A stretch of 64,000 bases of DNA. Origin: Eutypa lata (lineage: Eukaryota > Ascomycota > Sordariomycetes > Xylariales > Diatrypaceae). The notes beneath the pieces are model-generated. The model was given only the letters and a program-made list of their open reading frames with translations. It did not search any database and was not told the DNA's origin. Numbering within the stretch: the first letter of the stretch is position 1; the number at the start of each line of letters is the position of its first letter. Below are positions 1 through 11,877 of this stretch, one piece after another. The stretch is taken from NCBI GenBank assembly GCA_022661535.1, contig JAKULF010000008.1, positions 3,348,001 to 3,412,000 on the forward strand. Direction: 5' to 3'. A program made the translations under genes and the position numbers.

Positions 1-904
1 ACATCTACGTGCTCCTTCTCGAGCAGTGGTCAAGGATATGTGCACATTGAGAATTGAATACCCTACCACCGGAGACTATCGCGTGCTCCTTCTCGAAAGG
101 GGTCAATGATGTCGTTACGCCGCAGTTTGTCTGGTCCACGGACCCGCATCCTTCCGCTTTTAAGCATGCAAACTGAATTTAATATTTCAGTCACACTACC
201 TACTACCTTTCCCGCATCCGAGGATTCTACTTCACCCTCCACCCATCCTATCTCTCTACCAACTTTCTTCACCACCAACACCTTGACTTGGTTCCTCTTC
301 CCACCACACTACTTGATTCCTTGACCAAGCAGCCTCTTGTGGGCTTTCTTTATCGTCTGCAGCTTGACTTCAATTCCTTCTATTTTCATACTGGTTCTTC
401 ACCTGACTAGTATTACTGCTGGTTATCTTTCTTAGCCGAGCCTTGACGTTCACTTCTTTTTTACATCTCACATTGCGGATCATCTGGCCATTCTGAATCT
501 CACTCGTCGACTCTGAATCTCACTCGACGATTCTAACTCTCACTCGACGATTCTAACTCTCACTCGACGATTCTAACTCTCACTTGACGACTGCCACTCA
601 CTTGACGAACGTCACTCTCACGCAACAATTTCGACAAATCTGAGTAGTACTTGACTGATTTCAGTATTACTCAATAAGTCTCAATTTCACTTGAAGATTC
701 TAGATCTCATTTGATGATTATCCCACCTGGCAATTATCAGTCCCACTCGACGGTTACTACAATCTCACTCCGACGATTACTCAAACTCACTCGACGATTA
801 CTCAAACTCACTCGACGATTATTCACACTCACTCGACGATCACCATACACACCTGTTGATCATCAATATTCTTTTATCTCAAACTTGATTAACCTCCCTT
901 CGTC
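1..904. repeat. 5' region with tandem repeats
   Basis: No gene was recognised here. Two minisatellite stretches, about 497-625 and 735-845, consist of degenerate ~20-21 bp units around CTCACTCGACGATTCTAACT and ACTCACTCGACGATTACTCA. They lie directly upstream of the ATG at 905 and may be transcribed leader or promoter of that gene. A separate direct repeat with the core CGTGCTCCTTCTCGA occurs at 8-33 and 82-106. Function is unknown. Confidence 0.75.
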
Positions 905-2839
905 ATGAACCCGAACAATCGTCAAGATGAGTCAGATGTGCCTCAAAACCAAGCTAGTAGTGGTTCCAAGGCTGGTGCGGATGATGATGCTCTTCAAGAC
1001 CAGATTGCAGCTGGTCCCGTGGCTGGTGTAGCAAATGCGGATGCAAACCCAAGTCAACCTGGGAGCGGACATACCCGGGATGTTGATTCGCCTAAGGCCC
1101 CAATTCCGTCGCGTTTCAAACAGACATCCATTGGAAGTTGGCTCAGGGCTGGCCAGGGCGAGGATGAAGTCCGTGTTCAGATTAAGGCTCGTAATACAAA
1201 GCCTAAAGCCAGAACTAACGTGCCCAACGGGCCATCTGTCCTGGACCTTCTGAAGAATGCTGAAAAGAAGTCGTCACCAACCAAGTCACCAGACACGTCT
1301 GCACCTAGTGCACCTGCACCTACTGGATCTTTGGTAGCCCAGGCTACCGTTCAATCCCCAGCATTGGTTTCATCTACTTCGGTACCAAGTACCTCAGGGT
1401 ATCCTGTGCCTTCTTCATCAATGCCAATTCAATCTGGTCCAAGACCTGGCTTTACAATCAAGCCCGCATCAAACGCGCCATCATTTCCTAGATTTGATAC
1501 ATCATCAATTCACCCTGCAGCATCTTCTGCATCTTCTGCCTTTACGACCCAGACTGGTCCATCATTTCCGGTACCTGCTGCTTCGTCAAATCAAATTTCA
1601 CCACCACTTGACGCACCTTCCAATTTGTCGACACCAAAATTTACCTCCTCATTTCCTGGACCTTCTACGTCCAGTGCACAAACAACTCAAAATCAATCAG
1701 TGCCTTCTGCATCATCCATCAACGGCACCCCATCATTTCCCGTCCCCTTCTCAACATCAACTGATAATTCATCTCTTTTTCCTGAACCTTCTTCATCATC
1801 AACAACTCGCACTGCGCCATCACTTCTAGTGCCTTCTGCGTCATCAACTTCTGCAGTTGCAACATCAATTTCAAGGCCTTTTGCATCGCCTTCAATCAAC
1901 GATCCGTCTCCATCTTCGGCACCTTCTCAATTGTCGACACCTTCCACACTGTTGTCAATTGGGGTTGTATCCAAGAGCTCTGATCCTGCAGACTCTACAA
2001 GCTCTGTAGCAACCGAAGCGACCGAAGCGACCGCAGCAACTGAGACAATAGACCATTCTAACCCCAACCTTGACGAAATGGGTAGCCAGAAACCCACACA
2101 GTCAAAAAGAATTGCTCTTTTAAGATCTGCTGTTACGAAATCTGCCGCCATGAAGTCTGCCGTTTCAAAGCCTGCCGTTTCAAAGCCTGCCGCTTCAAAG
2201 CCTACCCCTTCGAAGTCAGCACTTTCGAAGTCTGCCCCTCAGGACTCTGCGCTTAACCAGACTAGTGGTTCTCCCAAGGATTCCGCATCACTGCCTCTAG
2301 ATCTGGCATCTAATAGGCTCAGACTTCCCGCCCCTGCAACACCCTCTAGACTTTCTACTAGGCCTACCAAAGCATCAAGAGCTACCAAACGTCAGAACGT
2401 TGAAGAGAAGGTCTTCGTTGCCGGAGATGCACCACTTGATCTCTCAGATGAGGGAATTGCTGAGCGTCAAAGACTGTTCATGATAAAAGAGGCGAAATAT
2501 GCCGAGGAGGGTGAGAAGGCTTATCCTTATCTTGGCCGGTTGCCCCCTGGTTATCGTTATATGAACGCAAGAATGGCCCCGCTCTACAATGATGGTCGCT
2601 TCGATGATCACGCAAAGCAGGCTGCGGCCCATCCAAGAAACCAGAAACACCCGTATCGCATTCCTGATGCCGGCATTGCAAAGCCGGATAGAAGCTTCAT
2701 GAGAGCTTACCGCCCCAACGTTGATGCTAACGTTAGGGATTCCAACCAGGATGATGCTAGACATACTAACATCGTGGACACCAACATGGACGATGCGAAC
2801 CTTGGCGACACCAACGGTGCCGATTCCGAGGCACTCTAG
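905..2839 (+). CDS. Ser/Pro-rich low-complexity protein, unknown function
   Basis: Uninterrupted 644-residue reading frame from ATG 905. Residues ~1-100 are polar. Residues ~110-360 are very rich in Ser, Pro, Thr and Ala, with recurring PSFPVP and SASS-type units. Residues ~405-445 are a short array of K-S/P-A repeats (KPAVSKPAASKP-like). The C-terminal ~150 residues are more complex (a segment with ERQRLF, YPYLGRLPPGYRY and KHPYRIPDAG), then a D/N-rich tail. No family was recognised, and no signal peptide or membrane segment is evident. The stop lies only 94 bp before an exon of the Eaf3 MRG domain. GT dinucleotides at 2732 and 2774 would splice in phase to that exon at 2934, but neither is a canonical donor, so a fusion transcript is possible but unproven. 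The long frame across biased sequence supports coding, although low complexity inflates reading-frame length. Confidence 0.6.
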   Translation: MNPNNRQDESDVPQNQASSGSKAGADDDALQDQIAAGPVAGVANADANPSQPGSGHTRDVDSPKAPIPSRFKQTSIGSWLRAGQGEDEVRVQIKARNTKPKARTNVPNGPSVLDLLKNAEKKSSPTKSPDTSAPSAPAPTGSLVAQATVQSPALVSSTSVPSTSGYPVPSSSMPIQSGPRPGFTIKPASNAPSFPRFDTSSIHPAASSASSAFTTQTGPSFPVPAASSNQISPPLDAPSNLSTPKFTSSFPGPSTSSAQTTQNQSVPSASSINGTPSFPVPFSTSTDNSSLFPEPSSSSTTRTAPSLLVPSASSTSAVATSISRPFASPSINDPSPSSAPSQLSTPSTLLSIGVVSKSSDPADSTSSVATEATEATAATETIDHSNPNLDEMGSQKPTQSKRIALLRSAVTKSAAMKSAVSKPAVSKPAASKPTPSKSALSKSAPQDSALNQTSGSPKDSASLPLDLASNRLRLPAPATPSRLSTRPTKASRATKRQNVEEKVFVAGDAPLDLSDEGIAERQRLFMIKEAKYAEEGEKAYPYLGRLPPGYRYMNARMAPLYNDGRFDDHAKQAAAHPRNQKHPYRIPDAGIAKPDRSFMRAYRPNVDANVRDSNQDDARHTNIVDTNMDDANLGDTNGADSEAL

Positions 2840-2933
2840 GAACCATCATGACATGCAGACTGACTTATTACTGTGAAACTACATACTCATTTACAACTCA
2901 CCTCTTGCTTATGCTTGCTAATTTCTCAATCAG

Positions 2934-3621
2934 GAGGACGCCTTCCATGCACGACCATCTGTCAAGCTCAAGATCCCTGATATCTTGAAGGCTGTCCTCG
3001 TTGATGACTGGGAGAACATTACGAAGAACAATCAACTGGTCCCCCTTCCCCACCCCCAACCCGTTACCAAAATTCTAGATGACTACAATGCGTATGAAGC
3101 GCCAAAGCGCCCCGAGGGTTCTGCACAAGTCGACATCCTTCACGAGACCCTTGCCGGACTTAAGGAGTACTTCGACAAGGCGCTAGGTCGTATTCTCCTC
3201 TATCGGTGAGCTTGTGATCTTGTCTGGATGGTAAAAGTATATCCCGCTAATTTGATTAGATTCGAGAGAGCACAATACGCCGAAGTTGTCGCCAAGTGGA
3301 ACTCTGATGATCCCGAATGGGAGGGCAAGAAGACGGCATCTGACACCTACGGTGCAGAACATCTGATGCGTCTTATCGGTGAGTTGGAAACCCTCATAAC
3401 CTATCTGATCAAAAGCAAGCAAACACGTGCTAATTTTGTATTCCCCTATAGTCTCCCTTCCGGAACTTGTTGCCCAGACCAACATGGATCAGCAGTCTGT
3501 CAACCGCCTACGCGAGGAGATGACCAAGATCACGAACTGGCTGTCCAAGAACGCCGAGAACTACTTCCTCTCCGACTACGAGAACCCGAACTCCGAGTAT
3601 ACCGAGAAGGCCAAGAATTAG
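2934..3621 (+). pseudogene. Eaf3/MRG15-type MRG domain, 5' part (chromodomain) missing
   Basis: Eaf3 (MRG15/MSL3 family) is a chromatin reader shared by the NuA4 acetyltransferase and Rpd3S deacetylase complexes. Three exons, 2934-3205, 3260-3378 and 3452-3621, are joined by GTGAGC/TTAG and GTGAGT/ATAG introns and read through without a break for 186 residues. The sequence contains LVDDWENITKN, LPHPQPV, RPEGSAQ, EYFDKALGRILLYRFE and DTYGAEHLMRLIVSLPELVAQTNMD, which is a complete MRG domain. The first exon is preceded by a good acceptor (branch-like TGCTAAT, then CAATCAG), so it is an internal exon. The usual N-terminal chromodomain is not visible upstream; the Ser/Pro-rich frame occupies that place. 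It could be a truncated copy, the 3' part of a gene with a very distant 5' exon, or the end of a chimaeric gene. Family assignment is firm; whether it is functional is not known. Confidence 0.8.
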
Positions 3622-4816
3622 GTGTCTAAGTCAATCTCGATATCGATGTGAGCCTTGAATGGGGCTGACGGCAAATGACTTTTTTTCCCCTCCACTAATG
3701 GGTGGGCAACGGACTGTACAATGCACCACCCCCTTTCCTACTATTTCCTACACCTTCCCCTTTGCCCCCTCTAAAATTTGCCCTCTTGTAAAAAAGAAAA
3801 GGCCACGATATTTCCACCCGTGGTAACGGTATTTCCGTCAACGGCAATTGATGCCTTAGGTAGCTAATGAGACTTGCGTTTGCGTTTTACTAAATATATG
3901 GCTTGAATCGTGATTTCTATTCGAGTATGGAAACGAGCAATTATGTCTTTTTATAATATGGCTATGGTTATTCTATGGAGCCCTTCTATGATACTATGAA
4001 CCCATGGTGATATAAGAATAATAGGGCGCTGAACGAGTGATGTGAATGGTTGTGACACCTTTCAAATTCTTTCACGGTGGTGTGAATCCTAGGTAGTGGG
4101 TGACGGGAAAAGAGAGAAAGATCGATAAAAAAGGATTGTCACCAACGCAAGGCAAAGGAACAACGTTTTACGGCCTTGCGTCGATCTTGCCCTTAACTAC
4201 GCTGGTAAGAAATAAGGGAAGAATCAAGCTATAGACCAGGAGGTATCATCTCCTCGATCAGGTATAAAGTATAAAGTATAAAGCTACATAGATCGAGCTT
4301 GATTTAGAGCATACGATGCCGATGAGCAATGGTTGCCATTGACATTTAAACTTACTTCCCGGCCACTGGATGATTTAATCCCATTGCCATCTTGAATTTT
4401 CTACTAGCCAAATGAAGGGGCCATCTGTATGACGGGGTACTAACCCTATGTATATGTGTGGACAAGGGGCAGGTAGATGAAGCAGTGAATCTGACGTTGA
4501 GTATTAGATGCACCAGAGCCAAATATCAAGGCATCGGTGGAAGAGCCGTAGGTAGGTTATATAAGTCGGTAGTACATTCATTGTACATAGTGTTGCTCTA
4601 CCAAGGGACGAATGCTTTGGAGAGCATAACTTGGGATGCTATCTTCCAACATCCAACCGTTGCTTGTTGCGTTAAAATAAACAACATGATCCCTTTCTCT
4701 TCACATCTCGTTTTCCTTTCCTTTTCCTTTCCTTTCCCTTTCTTTTCCTCCCCTGCATTCCCCAATCCTCCCCCTTCTCCCCAGCCAGTTCAACGGCCCC
4801 AAAAACTTCGCATACC
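3622..4816. other. intergenic, no gene seen
   Basis: This is the region between two convergent genes (the MRG exons on plus, uL30m on minus). It contains pyrimidine-rich leader/tail-like sequence and a CCTTTTCC/CCTTTCCC tract near 4710-4755. I see no conserved coding segment. Confidence 0.6.
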
Positions 4817-5116
4817 TTAAGTAACCTCGGCAATCCTCACACCCTCACCGAGGAACAGCCCTCTCGACCCAGAACCCCGGGTCGGGCTTCCGGGCGTCGC
4901 GCAGCTCCTCGTCGTCAGCGCCGTCTCGGTCTCCTCGACCTCGACCAGCTCCTTGACCTTGAGGATCATGCCCGCGAACTGCGGCGACACCGGGTGGAAG
5001 ACGGTCTGCATGCGGCGGCGGAGGCCCAGGGCCGCCAGCACGCCGCGCGTCCGCTCCGGCAGCCCGATCGCGCTGCGCCGGAGCGTTATGCGGAAGAAGG
5101 CCGAGGGGGTCGACAT
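4817..5116 (-). CDS. mitochondrial large ribosomal subunit protein uL30m
   Basis: A single-exon frame of 99 residues (yeast MRPL33 family), the normal size for the fungal mitochondrial protein. The ribosomal L30 signature is clear: [20 protein letters not shown], then [14 protein letters not shown], then [15 protein letters not shown]. The reading frame stays open upstream of this ATG, but the ATG at 5116 is chosen because it starts [11 protein letters not shown] directly before the domain and the upstream extension is low-complexity leader. The product is expected in the matrix as part of the mitoribosome large subunit. The ~35-residue tail after VEVEE (T/R/G-rich) is less conserved. A T-rich run (about 5160-5176) just upstream on the plus strand lies in the probable promoter/leader. 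Confidence 0.85.
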   Translation of the reverse strand: MSTPSAFFRITLRRSAIGLPERTRGVLAALGLRRRMQTVFHPVSPQFAGMILKVKELVEVEETETALTTRSCATPGSPTRGSGSRGLFLGEGVRIAEVT

Positions 5117-6724
5117 TCTTGTTTTATTTTGTGTGGATTTGTGTTCTTGTATTTTTTCTGTTGTTTTTTTTTTTTGTTTATGGTGGGAGGGTGTACACGG
5201 GTGTGTGGGCAGGTAGGTGTATTTCCTTTCGTCTCGTTTCGCTTTTTTTGTGTTTGGGTGGGTGTGTGCTTTCGGTTTATATTCCGGATCGGTGATCAAT
5301 CGACCAGATGGACGGAAAATCGCTGTAAGTTTCGATTTGATACGAGCGCCCCGTATCAATTACAAGCAAAGAGAAAGCCTCGATTCGACGTCCCCTTCGC
5401 TTTGAAGCTACCTAGGTTATATACCCCTAAATATAGATATAGCATTAGTATAAAGTCGCGGAATCTCTTCTACCCCAAAGTTGACGCCCTTTAATTTAGG
5501 TATGTAGTCCACGGCAGACCACCAGCTGAGTCTGTCTGCATGGGAGCGGAAAACTCAAATCGAGGGAAATCGGATCATACACATACCTCACGCGGGGCTC
5601 AGAAAAGATGTAGTGGTGTAATTCGTCAGACGATCTTCTACTTGAATGGGGGAATGGCTAGCCTCGTTGGTGGTGGTGATATGTACATAGATAGATGAGG
5701 CTCTGGCGGGATGTCGTCGTCGCTTAACTTTTTTTGCGGGTCTCGTTGACAACCGCCGACGGTCCGGGGTTCAATTCAATAATTATTTCGAGATCCACTT
5801 TTTGTTTCACGATCTACTATGAAGTACGGAAATCCCATCCCACCATTGTCTAACCCCACCTTACTGTATATTCACTTAGACGCACTTAATGTGGCTGTGT
5901 ATGTAGGTATGTAGGTATCATCAGGTGTGTTCGGGAAGTAGACAGTCGTCAGATATGAACTCGGGACTCGCTTGGAAGGACGGATTGACGGATATCGTAT
6001 CGGAGGGATAATACTGACTACCTAAGTATACGCGGGATAGGACACGGACTGCCGGAGAAGGATGTTGGTAGACGTAGATGGACATGTATAGTGTGTATTC
6101 CCGGTATTCCCTCGAATCAACTTGCTCGTCATCCCCCTTGGGCGCCATAGGGGGCGTAAAGATAATACAACAGGGCTGCTTGGTATAAGGATACTGCATA
6201 ATTGAGAAAAATGGCATCCTATTGCATCTGGTACGAGATATTCTGAATGGCTAATTTTCCAGGATCTTCATGAGACGGTGAATCGAAAGTATACCTACCT
6301 ATGTAGTTACTAGTCGTACTTGTACCCTCCTTGGCTACCTGAGGATGATGACGAGATAGTCTCCCGTATTACCTACATGGACGTGGCTTCACTGCAGATG
6401 TTGGGATGCATATGGCTGGCTACCTAGGTATAGACATCTCATGCCCATAGGATCATAAATAGTAGGGACAGGTGGGAATGAAAATCATCAAAGCGCCTTC
6501 TATTAAATTCTCAGATTCAACGCAGTCTAGGCCGTCTGCGTCTAGATATAGTTTCTCGTACAAAAAAAGCCCATTTTGCCGCGATTCTAGTTTCTTGAAA
6601 CCTCGCAATCATCATGCGAGAGCCTTTAAAGATCAAAACCCCCTCACAGCTCCCGTGCCTAACATAAGATAAAAATCGTTCAACGGGATCTTTCCAAACC
6701 CCGCCATCTCTCGTCACTTTAACT
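5117..6724. other. intergenic, no gene seen
   Basis: This stretch holds the promoter side of uL30m and the 3' flank of acl1. It has many short TACCTA/TAGGTA-type motifs (for example 5901-5920, 6290-6310 and 6420-6430). No tRNA or conserved reading frame was recognised. Confidence 0.55.
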
Positions 6725-8799
6725 TTATTTAATCGAAACCTCCACACGGCTCTCGCCTGGCCCGCCCACCGTACCAGACTTGCCCAGAGAGGGGAGCAGG
6801 TACGTGATGTCATCCCAAGGATGTCTGTACAAGCTGGTCTTAAGTCTCTTCTGGTCGAGGTAGTGGGCAATCAGACCGATACTTCGGCCGAGAACGAAGA
6901 GACCGTTCAGAACACCCATCTTCATGTACTCTTCGGCCTCCTCTACGTTGAAGGCACCACAGCTGCGCATCAAATCGATGAACGAAACGGCAATACAGCC
7001 ATCAACGTTCAGGATGAGGTTATCTTTCTTCGAAGTAGTAACAGTCTCGACCGCCAGAGCGTAGTCGAGGAGCTTATGACTAGGGAAGTTCTTTAGGACA
7101 TACTCCTTAACAAGCTCCACACGCAGATCGGGGTTGTTTCGCGACTTGATACGGTGACCAATACCGGGAATAAGCTTGTTCTGTTTGCGCATCGAGTCGA
7201 CGAAGTCACGCGGGGTGAGACCGTTGTCGAATGCCTTCGAGAACTCCTCGGCAGCGCCATCCAGAGCACCACCAAATCGAGAGCCAATGGTTAGCAGACC
7301 AGCAACTAACGAGCTGATTAAGTCCTTGCCAGCACGGGTAGTGATAATAGTATTCATGGCACCAGAGACGGCCGGACCGTGATCAGCAGTAAGCATGAGA
7401 ACCATCTCCAAAAATTTGGAGGCGTATGATGGCAGGCGGCGACGGAACCACAGAAGAGACATGACACCACCGATACCAATGTCCTCCCTGAAGACATCCG
7501 AGATGGGCATACCGGCGTACAACAGCTCCTGGCCACGGTCATCTGAGATGGTGGAGATGAAGGCAGAAGGCTTCCGGATGAGGCCAAGTTCCTGGGCCCA
7601 CGAGTAGTCCATAGGAATCTTGGGTACGACGGGCTCTGCCTGAGGCTTGATAGTGCCATCAGAGACGAGCTTATCGTACACCGACTTCAGGGTGGAGGGA
7701 AGGTCCTCGAAGGTGTTGGGGACGTGGATACCAGCCTCCTTCATCGTCTTGTTTTTGGTGGCCGCCGTCTCAAGCTGAGAGTTGGCGAAAGAACCGGCGT
7801 GGCCGAACTGGACCTCGGTCTTGAACATGGCAGCACAAGTACCAATAGCCCACGCCACGATCGGCTTCGTAATGATGCCTTGCTTCACGGCATCTATAAC
7901 CTTATACTCCTCAACACCACCAACCTCACCGAGCAGAACAAGAATCTTGCAATCAGGGTCTTGTTGATATCTCAACATGTGGTCAATGAAAGTAGTACCG
8001 GGATATCTGTCACCACCAATAGCAATACCCTCATAGACACCATCGGTGTTTGCGGCAATGATGTTGTTCAGCTCGTTCGACATACCACCGGACTTGGAGA
8101 CATAGCCGACGGAACCCTTACGGTATAGCTTAGAGGCAACAATGTTGTCCATCATACCACCCGTGTTGCCAATTTTGAAGCTACCGGGCTTGATACCACC
8201 AACGGTGGCGGGACCAATAATGGTGACGCCCTTCTTGCGGCAACATGAGCGATTTCTCGAGCACGCTAATAATTGCTTGTTAGAACTGAATACTGCTGAC
8301 ATGCATGATACATGCATGATATGTGTATGTACAAACTACTTACTCGCTCTGGAACACCTTCAGCAATAATAGCAATAGTCTTAACCTGGGGGAATTCCAT
8401 CAGCTCCATAGTAGAGCTGTAGACACTTCGGGATGAGGCGAAGTTGACGACAACATCTACGTCAGGGTGCTTGGCCATGGCTGAGGCAGTCTTCTGGTAG
8501 ACGGGAAGCAGGGTCTCGCTGGTTCCCCAGTACATCTTGCTGACGAACTGACCACCGAAAGTATAGATAATGCCGGCAACCGAGGGAGTGGACCGCTTGC
8601 AGATGAAGTCAAAGTCGAGCATACCCTGAACAGCTCGGTTCTGCAGACCGTAGACTAAACATCTCGTCTTGTTGGTGAAAAGAGCATGTTGAGGAAGAGG
8701 GCTCAAAGGGCGGCTGGGAGCGGCGAAACGAGTGATATTGTCATTGGCAGAGATCGGTGCCGGCGTCGAGGTAGTCGAGAGCCCGTTAGATCGAGACAT
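6725..8799 (-). CDS. acl1: ATP citrate lyase subunit 1 (CoA-ligase/citrate-synthase-like part), one apparent frameshift
   Basis: ATP citrate lyase makes cytosolic acetyl-CoA and oxaloacetate from citrate, CoA and ATP; in many ascomycetes it is split into two polypeptides. This is the C-terminal-type subunit. Exon 1 is 8344-8799 (152 codons, start MSRSNGLST). A 78-nt intron (8266-8343, GTAAGT to TTAG) follows, then exon 2, 6725-8265. Visible motifs are the CoA-binding segment [11 protein letters not shown] and [12 protein letters not shown], the phosphohistidine motif FGHAGSF, and the citrate-synthase-like [13 protein letters not shown]. The two exons total 1997 nt, one short of a whole number of codons. 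Exon 2 starts in the conserved frame RAREIAHVA and must shift at about 8236-8243 to continue KKGVTIIGP. One lost base (probably GG read as G on the plus strand) explains it; corrected length is 665 residues. A 5'-UTR intron is likely at 8844-9154 (GTATGT to CATAG). acl2 is divergent. Confidence 0.92.
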
Positions 8800-11700
8800 G
8801 GTGAAGAGCTCGAGGTTGTCTTTCTCAATTTAGTATAAACAAGCTATGAAAACCAAGTTGTTAGCTAGAGTACTCATTGAACAGCTTATGTCAGGTTTTG
8901 CAGAAGACTGAGCGAATCTGAGTTATAGAATTCGGTAGGCACTCCGAACCACGAGACAGATGACCCCACTACCATCAAATTTGTCTGGGCCTCAAAATAG
9001 AGATCCCTAGACATAAGTTGAGAGTACTAGTTAAGGTTATTGAATTCAATGCTTGATAGCAGCACAAATCAATCCGTTTTAAACCCAGCATATTTGTGCA
9101 CACAAAGTTGAAGATATGAAGAGTGATTGTAGTGAGAAGTGAATGCTAACATACCTTGAATTTGGAGTCAATGGACAGTAATATTCTGATCTCCTACTTT
9201 CACTAGGAACCGTGTAAGTGCGTGCAATTGCCTTCACGGGTTCGCTAAAAGTTGAAGTTTCAAGAAAAGAAACTTTGGATGTAAATTGAAAATGGAGGGT
9301 AGGAAAGGAGAAGAGAATATTAGTGGATGTAGAGGGGAGTGGCAGGAGTAGCTATCGGCGGCGATGGGGGGGAGTTTTTCTCAAGATGAATGGATGCTGG
9401 GTTGAGGATGCAAGGCGGGCCAAGCCAGGTGCCAGGTACATACAATAGCACGTTACAAGTGAGTGAATGCTGAATTGAACACAGGTAGGTAGGTGGTAGG
9501 TACATAAAGATACACCAAAACCCGCACACACAACCCAGGGTAGAAATACATGTAGGAAGATCAACTAACAGCACGGCCGGAGGAGTAGGTACATACCTTT
9601 GTTGAAGACCGGACAGAACCGTAAACAGGTACCTAAGATGTAATATGTAAACAGCCCTTTCCGTATTTGAATTCGTGGTAGGAAGAGATCTTGGTGCTGA
9701 AATATCGTGGTAAAATAACCTAGAGGCTGGATGACCGATGTTTGCTCCTCTTGCTAACGAGATGCTCTCAAAAATCCTCCATTAGCATGGCCATCAGGGA
9801 AAAAAAAGATCGGAATAGTTGGGGTAAATTTTTATGGGCTTGTTGAACCTTTCCAGCCAGACCAAGCTCTTCTAAGCTCATTAAGTGGGGTAATTCGCAG
9901 TTTTTTGTCGGGTCGAGCTTTGGCATGGCCTGAGTGGCCGGGTGGCTTGTTGGAATACAATTAGTCCATTTTTTGCGTCGATTAACTGATGACCCTGTAG
10001 ATCCTCCTAGTTCCCATAGCTTGGCTATTGACAGACGTTGAAGACATGTTTTAACCCTTGATGAGCTCTTGATATGTCCTTCGACGGCTGTCAACTTCTG
10101 TTTCAGCTCTCACGCACACGAGGTTAGAATGGTGACACAGCGTGGTTGCTGTGCATCTCCGTTACGAAATTCTATCTCAAAGTACAGGTACTTTGGATCA
10201 TAACAACGTAAAAGCCATTCAAGGTTGTGAGTGGGCCTTGACGAGTAACCCGGCCGGGATGCGGGTGATCAGCCCCACCAAATAGCGATAGTCAGCAAAT
10301 TGAGAACCCCTCCAAAGACCCTCCTACCTACCATCTAGCCAGCCAGCCATCCTGCAGGTTCAGCTATGCTCTTGCGTAAGCAGAGTAGAGAATAGTAATT
10401 CTTCCCACACTCTATATTGAGACCAAAAGGTGGACAAGAATATCTTGTAGGAAAACAAGCTGAAATAATTAACGGCAGGTGGTCTCGTGGTCTTACACAT
10501 CCGTTCGATACGGACGGTCTTCGTTGATCCGCAGTGTGGAAGCTAAAGCAACCAACAACTGAACTTATTAGACCCGAGTACCTAGAGGGGAGGGTCGGCC
10601 TTCGCAAGCTCTGACGCGCAGTTGGGCAATCTGCAATCCACCAGATTCCATTACCTGACATCCTTCGGGAATCGGCAGGCCGGACGAGAAGGAGGAAGTC
10701 CTACTTTTCTCCTCCGGGTTCCCCCTAGACGACATCCGGCCTCCGGTTTGAATCCTTTTCTTTTTCTTCTGTTCAATAACCATTGTGACATCGTGGAACG
10801 CCGAGATATCGCATCACTTGATGAAAGCGTACTCCGTAAAATAGAACACCGAACACACCTCATAATTGCCTATGAGATTCCGGTCTAGCGCTGGCTAGTA
10901 CCAAGAAAAAGAGTCGGTAGACACACCACCCAAGACATCAGAACACCGTTAATCGGTTCAGAGTAGCGGACTAATGAGTGGGACCCGGGACTTTAATGTT
11001 GGCCTTAAAAAGCTGTCATTGGATGGTAGCTGACCGCAAAAGTATCGGAACTCTCCCCCAAGTGTTGGTGTTGGGGTACTGGTACTTCGGGTAATCAACA
11101 GGGGACCCCATGGTAGCGTCAACTCCCACCAAAAGCATTGGGGCGGTATCGGTCTAGGTCGTACCCCGTACCTTTTCTTAGTGCCCCTCCAAAGCTGCAA
11201 TCATTGAATAACTGCAGTATGTACCATAACGTACCCTCTTTTGTAGGGGAACGGAACCAGGGAAGAAAAGTGCGTCGAGGGGTGGGCAGAGAGGAGCTGT
11301 GTCTGCATCTTCGAAATTTTTGAATCCATTGAATAATCTCCAAAAAAATTGTCCTTGACTTGAATTTCCCACTTGGGAATCCATTCGAATATCTGATAAA
11401 ACTTTCCTGGTCACATTAAGACTCTCCAGTTTCCCATATTCTGTACTCCCCCTTCTCATTGTGAAGAGAAACTGTTGCTCAATAGTCACTTAACTAAGAG
11501 CCACTGAGAATCTAGGTACGTAAGAAATCGGTCTGGCTCCTAATACCCTCTTCCCCAGTACCATTGTGAATCCCATTGGGCCTTGCACTTGCATTGGACC
11601 GCTTTGCTGCTTCAAAAAGACAGCGTGGGCATGCAGCTAGATAGGATTGCTAGCTTTCTTTTCCTAATTCCTGCACCATTCGAGGTTACCAAACCTTTGG

Positions 11701-11877
11701 CTCTTATAGTTAGCCTATTCAGCACTGGCCAAAAAAACCTAACTTTCAGTCCACTGCACAGCTGCTGACAGATTCTCTTACAGTTTCGTAAAAAGAGAAG
11801 ACGAAAAAAAGAGTAGAGATATTATACTTACCTTCCACACATAATCTCTTCCTGTCTCCAATAACACCTTCGAAGCG
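8800..11877. promoter_or_regulatory. shared acl1-acl2 divergent intergenic region
   Basis: This 3.08 kb stretch separates the two ATP citrate lyase genes and must hold both promoters. A probable acl1 5'-UTR intron lies at 8844-9154. No conserved protein-coding frame or RNA gene was recognised. No regulator site can be named from sequence alone. Confidence 0.6.

Noticed and set aside
4458..4820. 120-residue plus-strand frame upstream of uL30m's 3' end
   Set aside because: The second half is a pyrimidine tract translated as F/P/S repeats; no family or splice support.
5750..5790. GGGGTTCAATTC resembling a tRNA T-arm
   Set aside because: No matching stems upstream; the surrounding sequence cannot fold as a tRNA.
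9320..10094. Open frames of 70-108 residues in the acl1-acl2 intergenic region
   Set aside because: No conserved motif, no introns with good sites, and base use like the flanks; they look like chance frames in promoter DNA.
10460..10560. tRNA-like phrase GTTCGATAC
   Set aside because: The flanking arms do not form a tRNA cloverleaf and no 7-bp acceptor stem is present.
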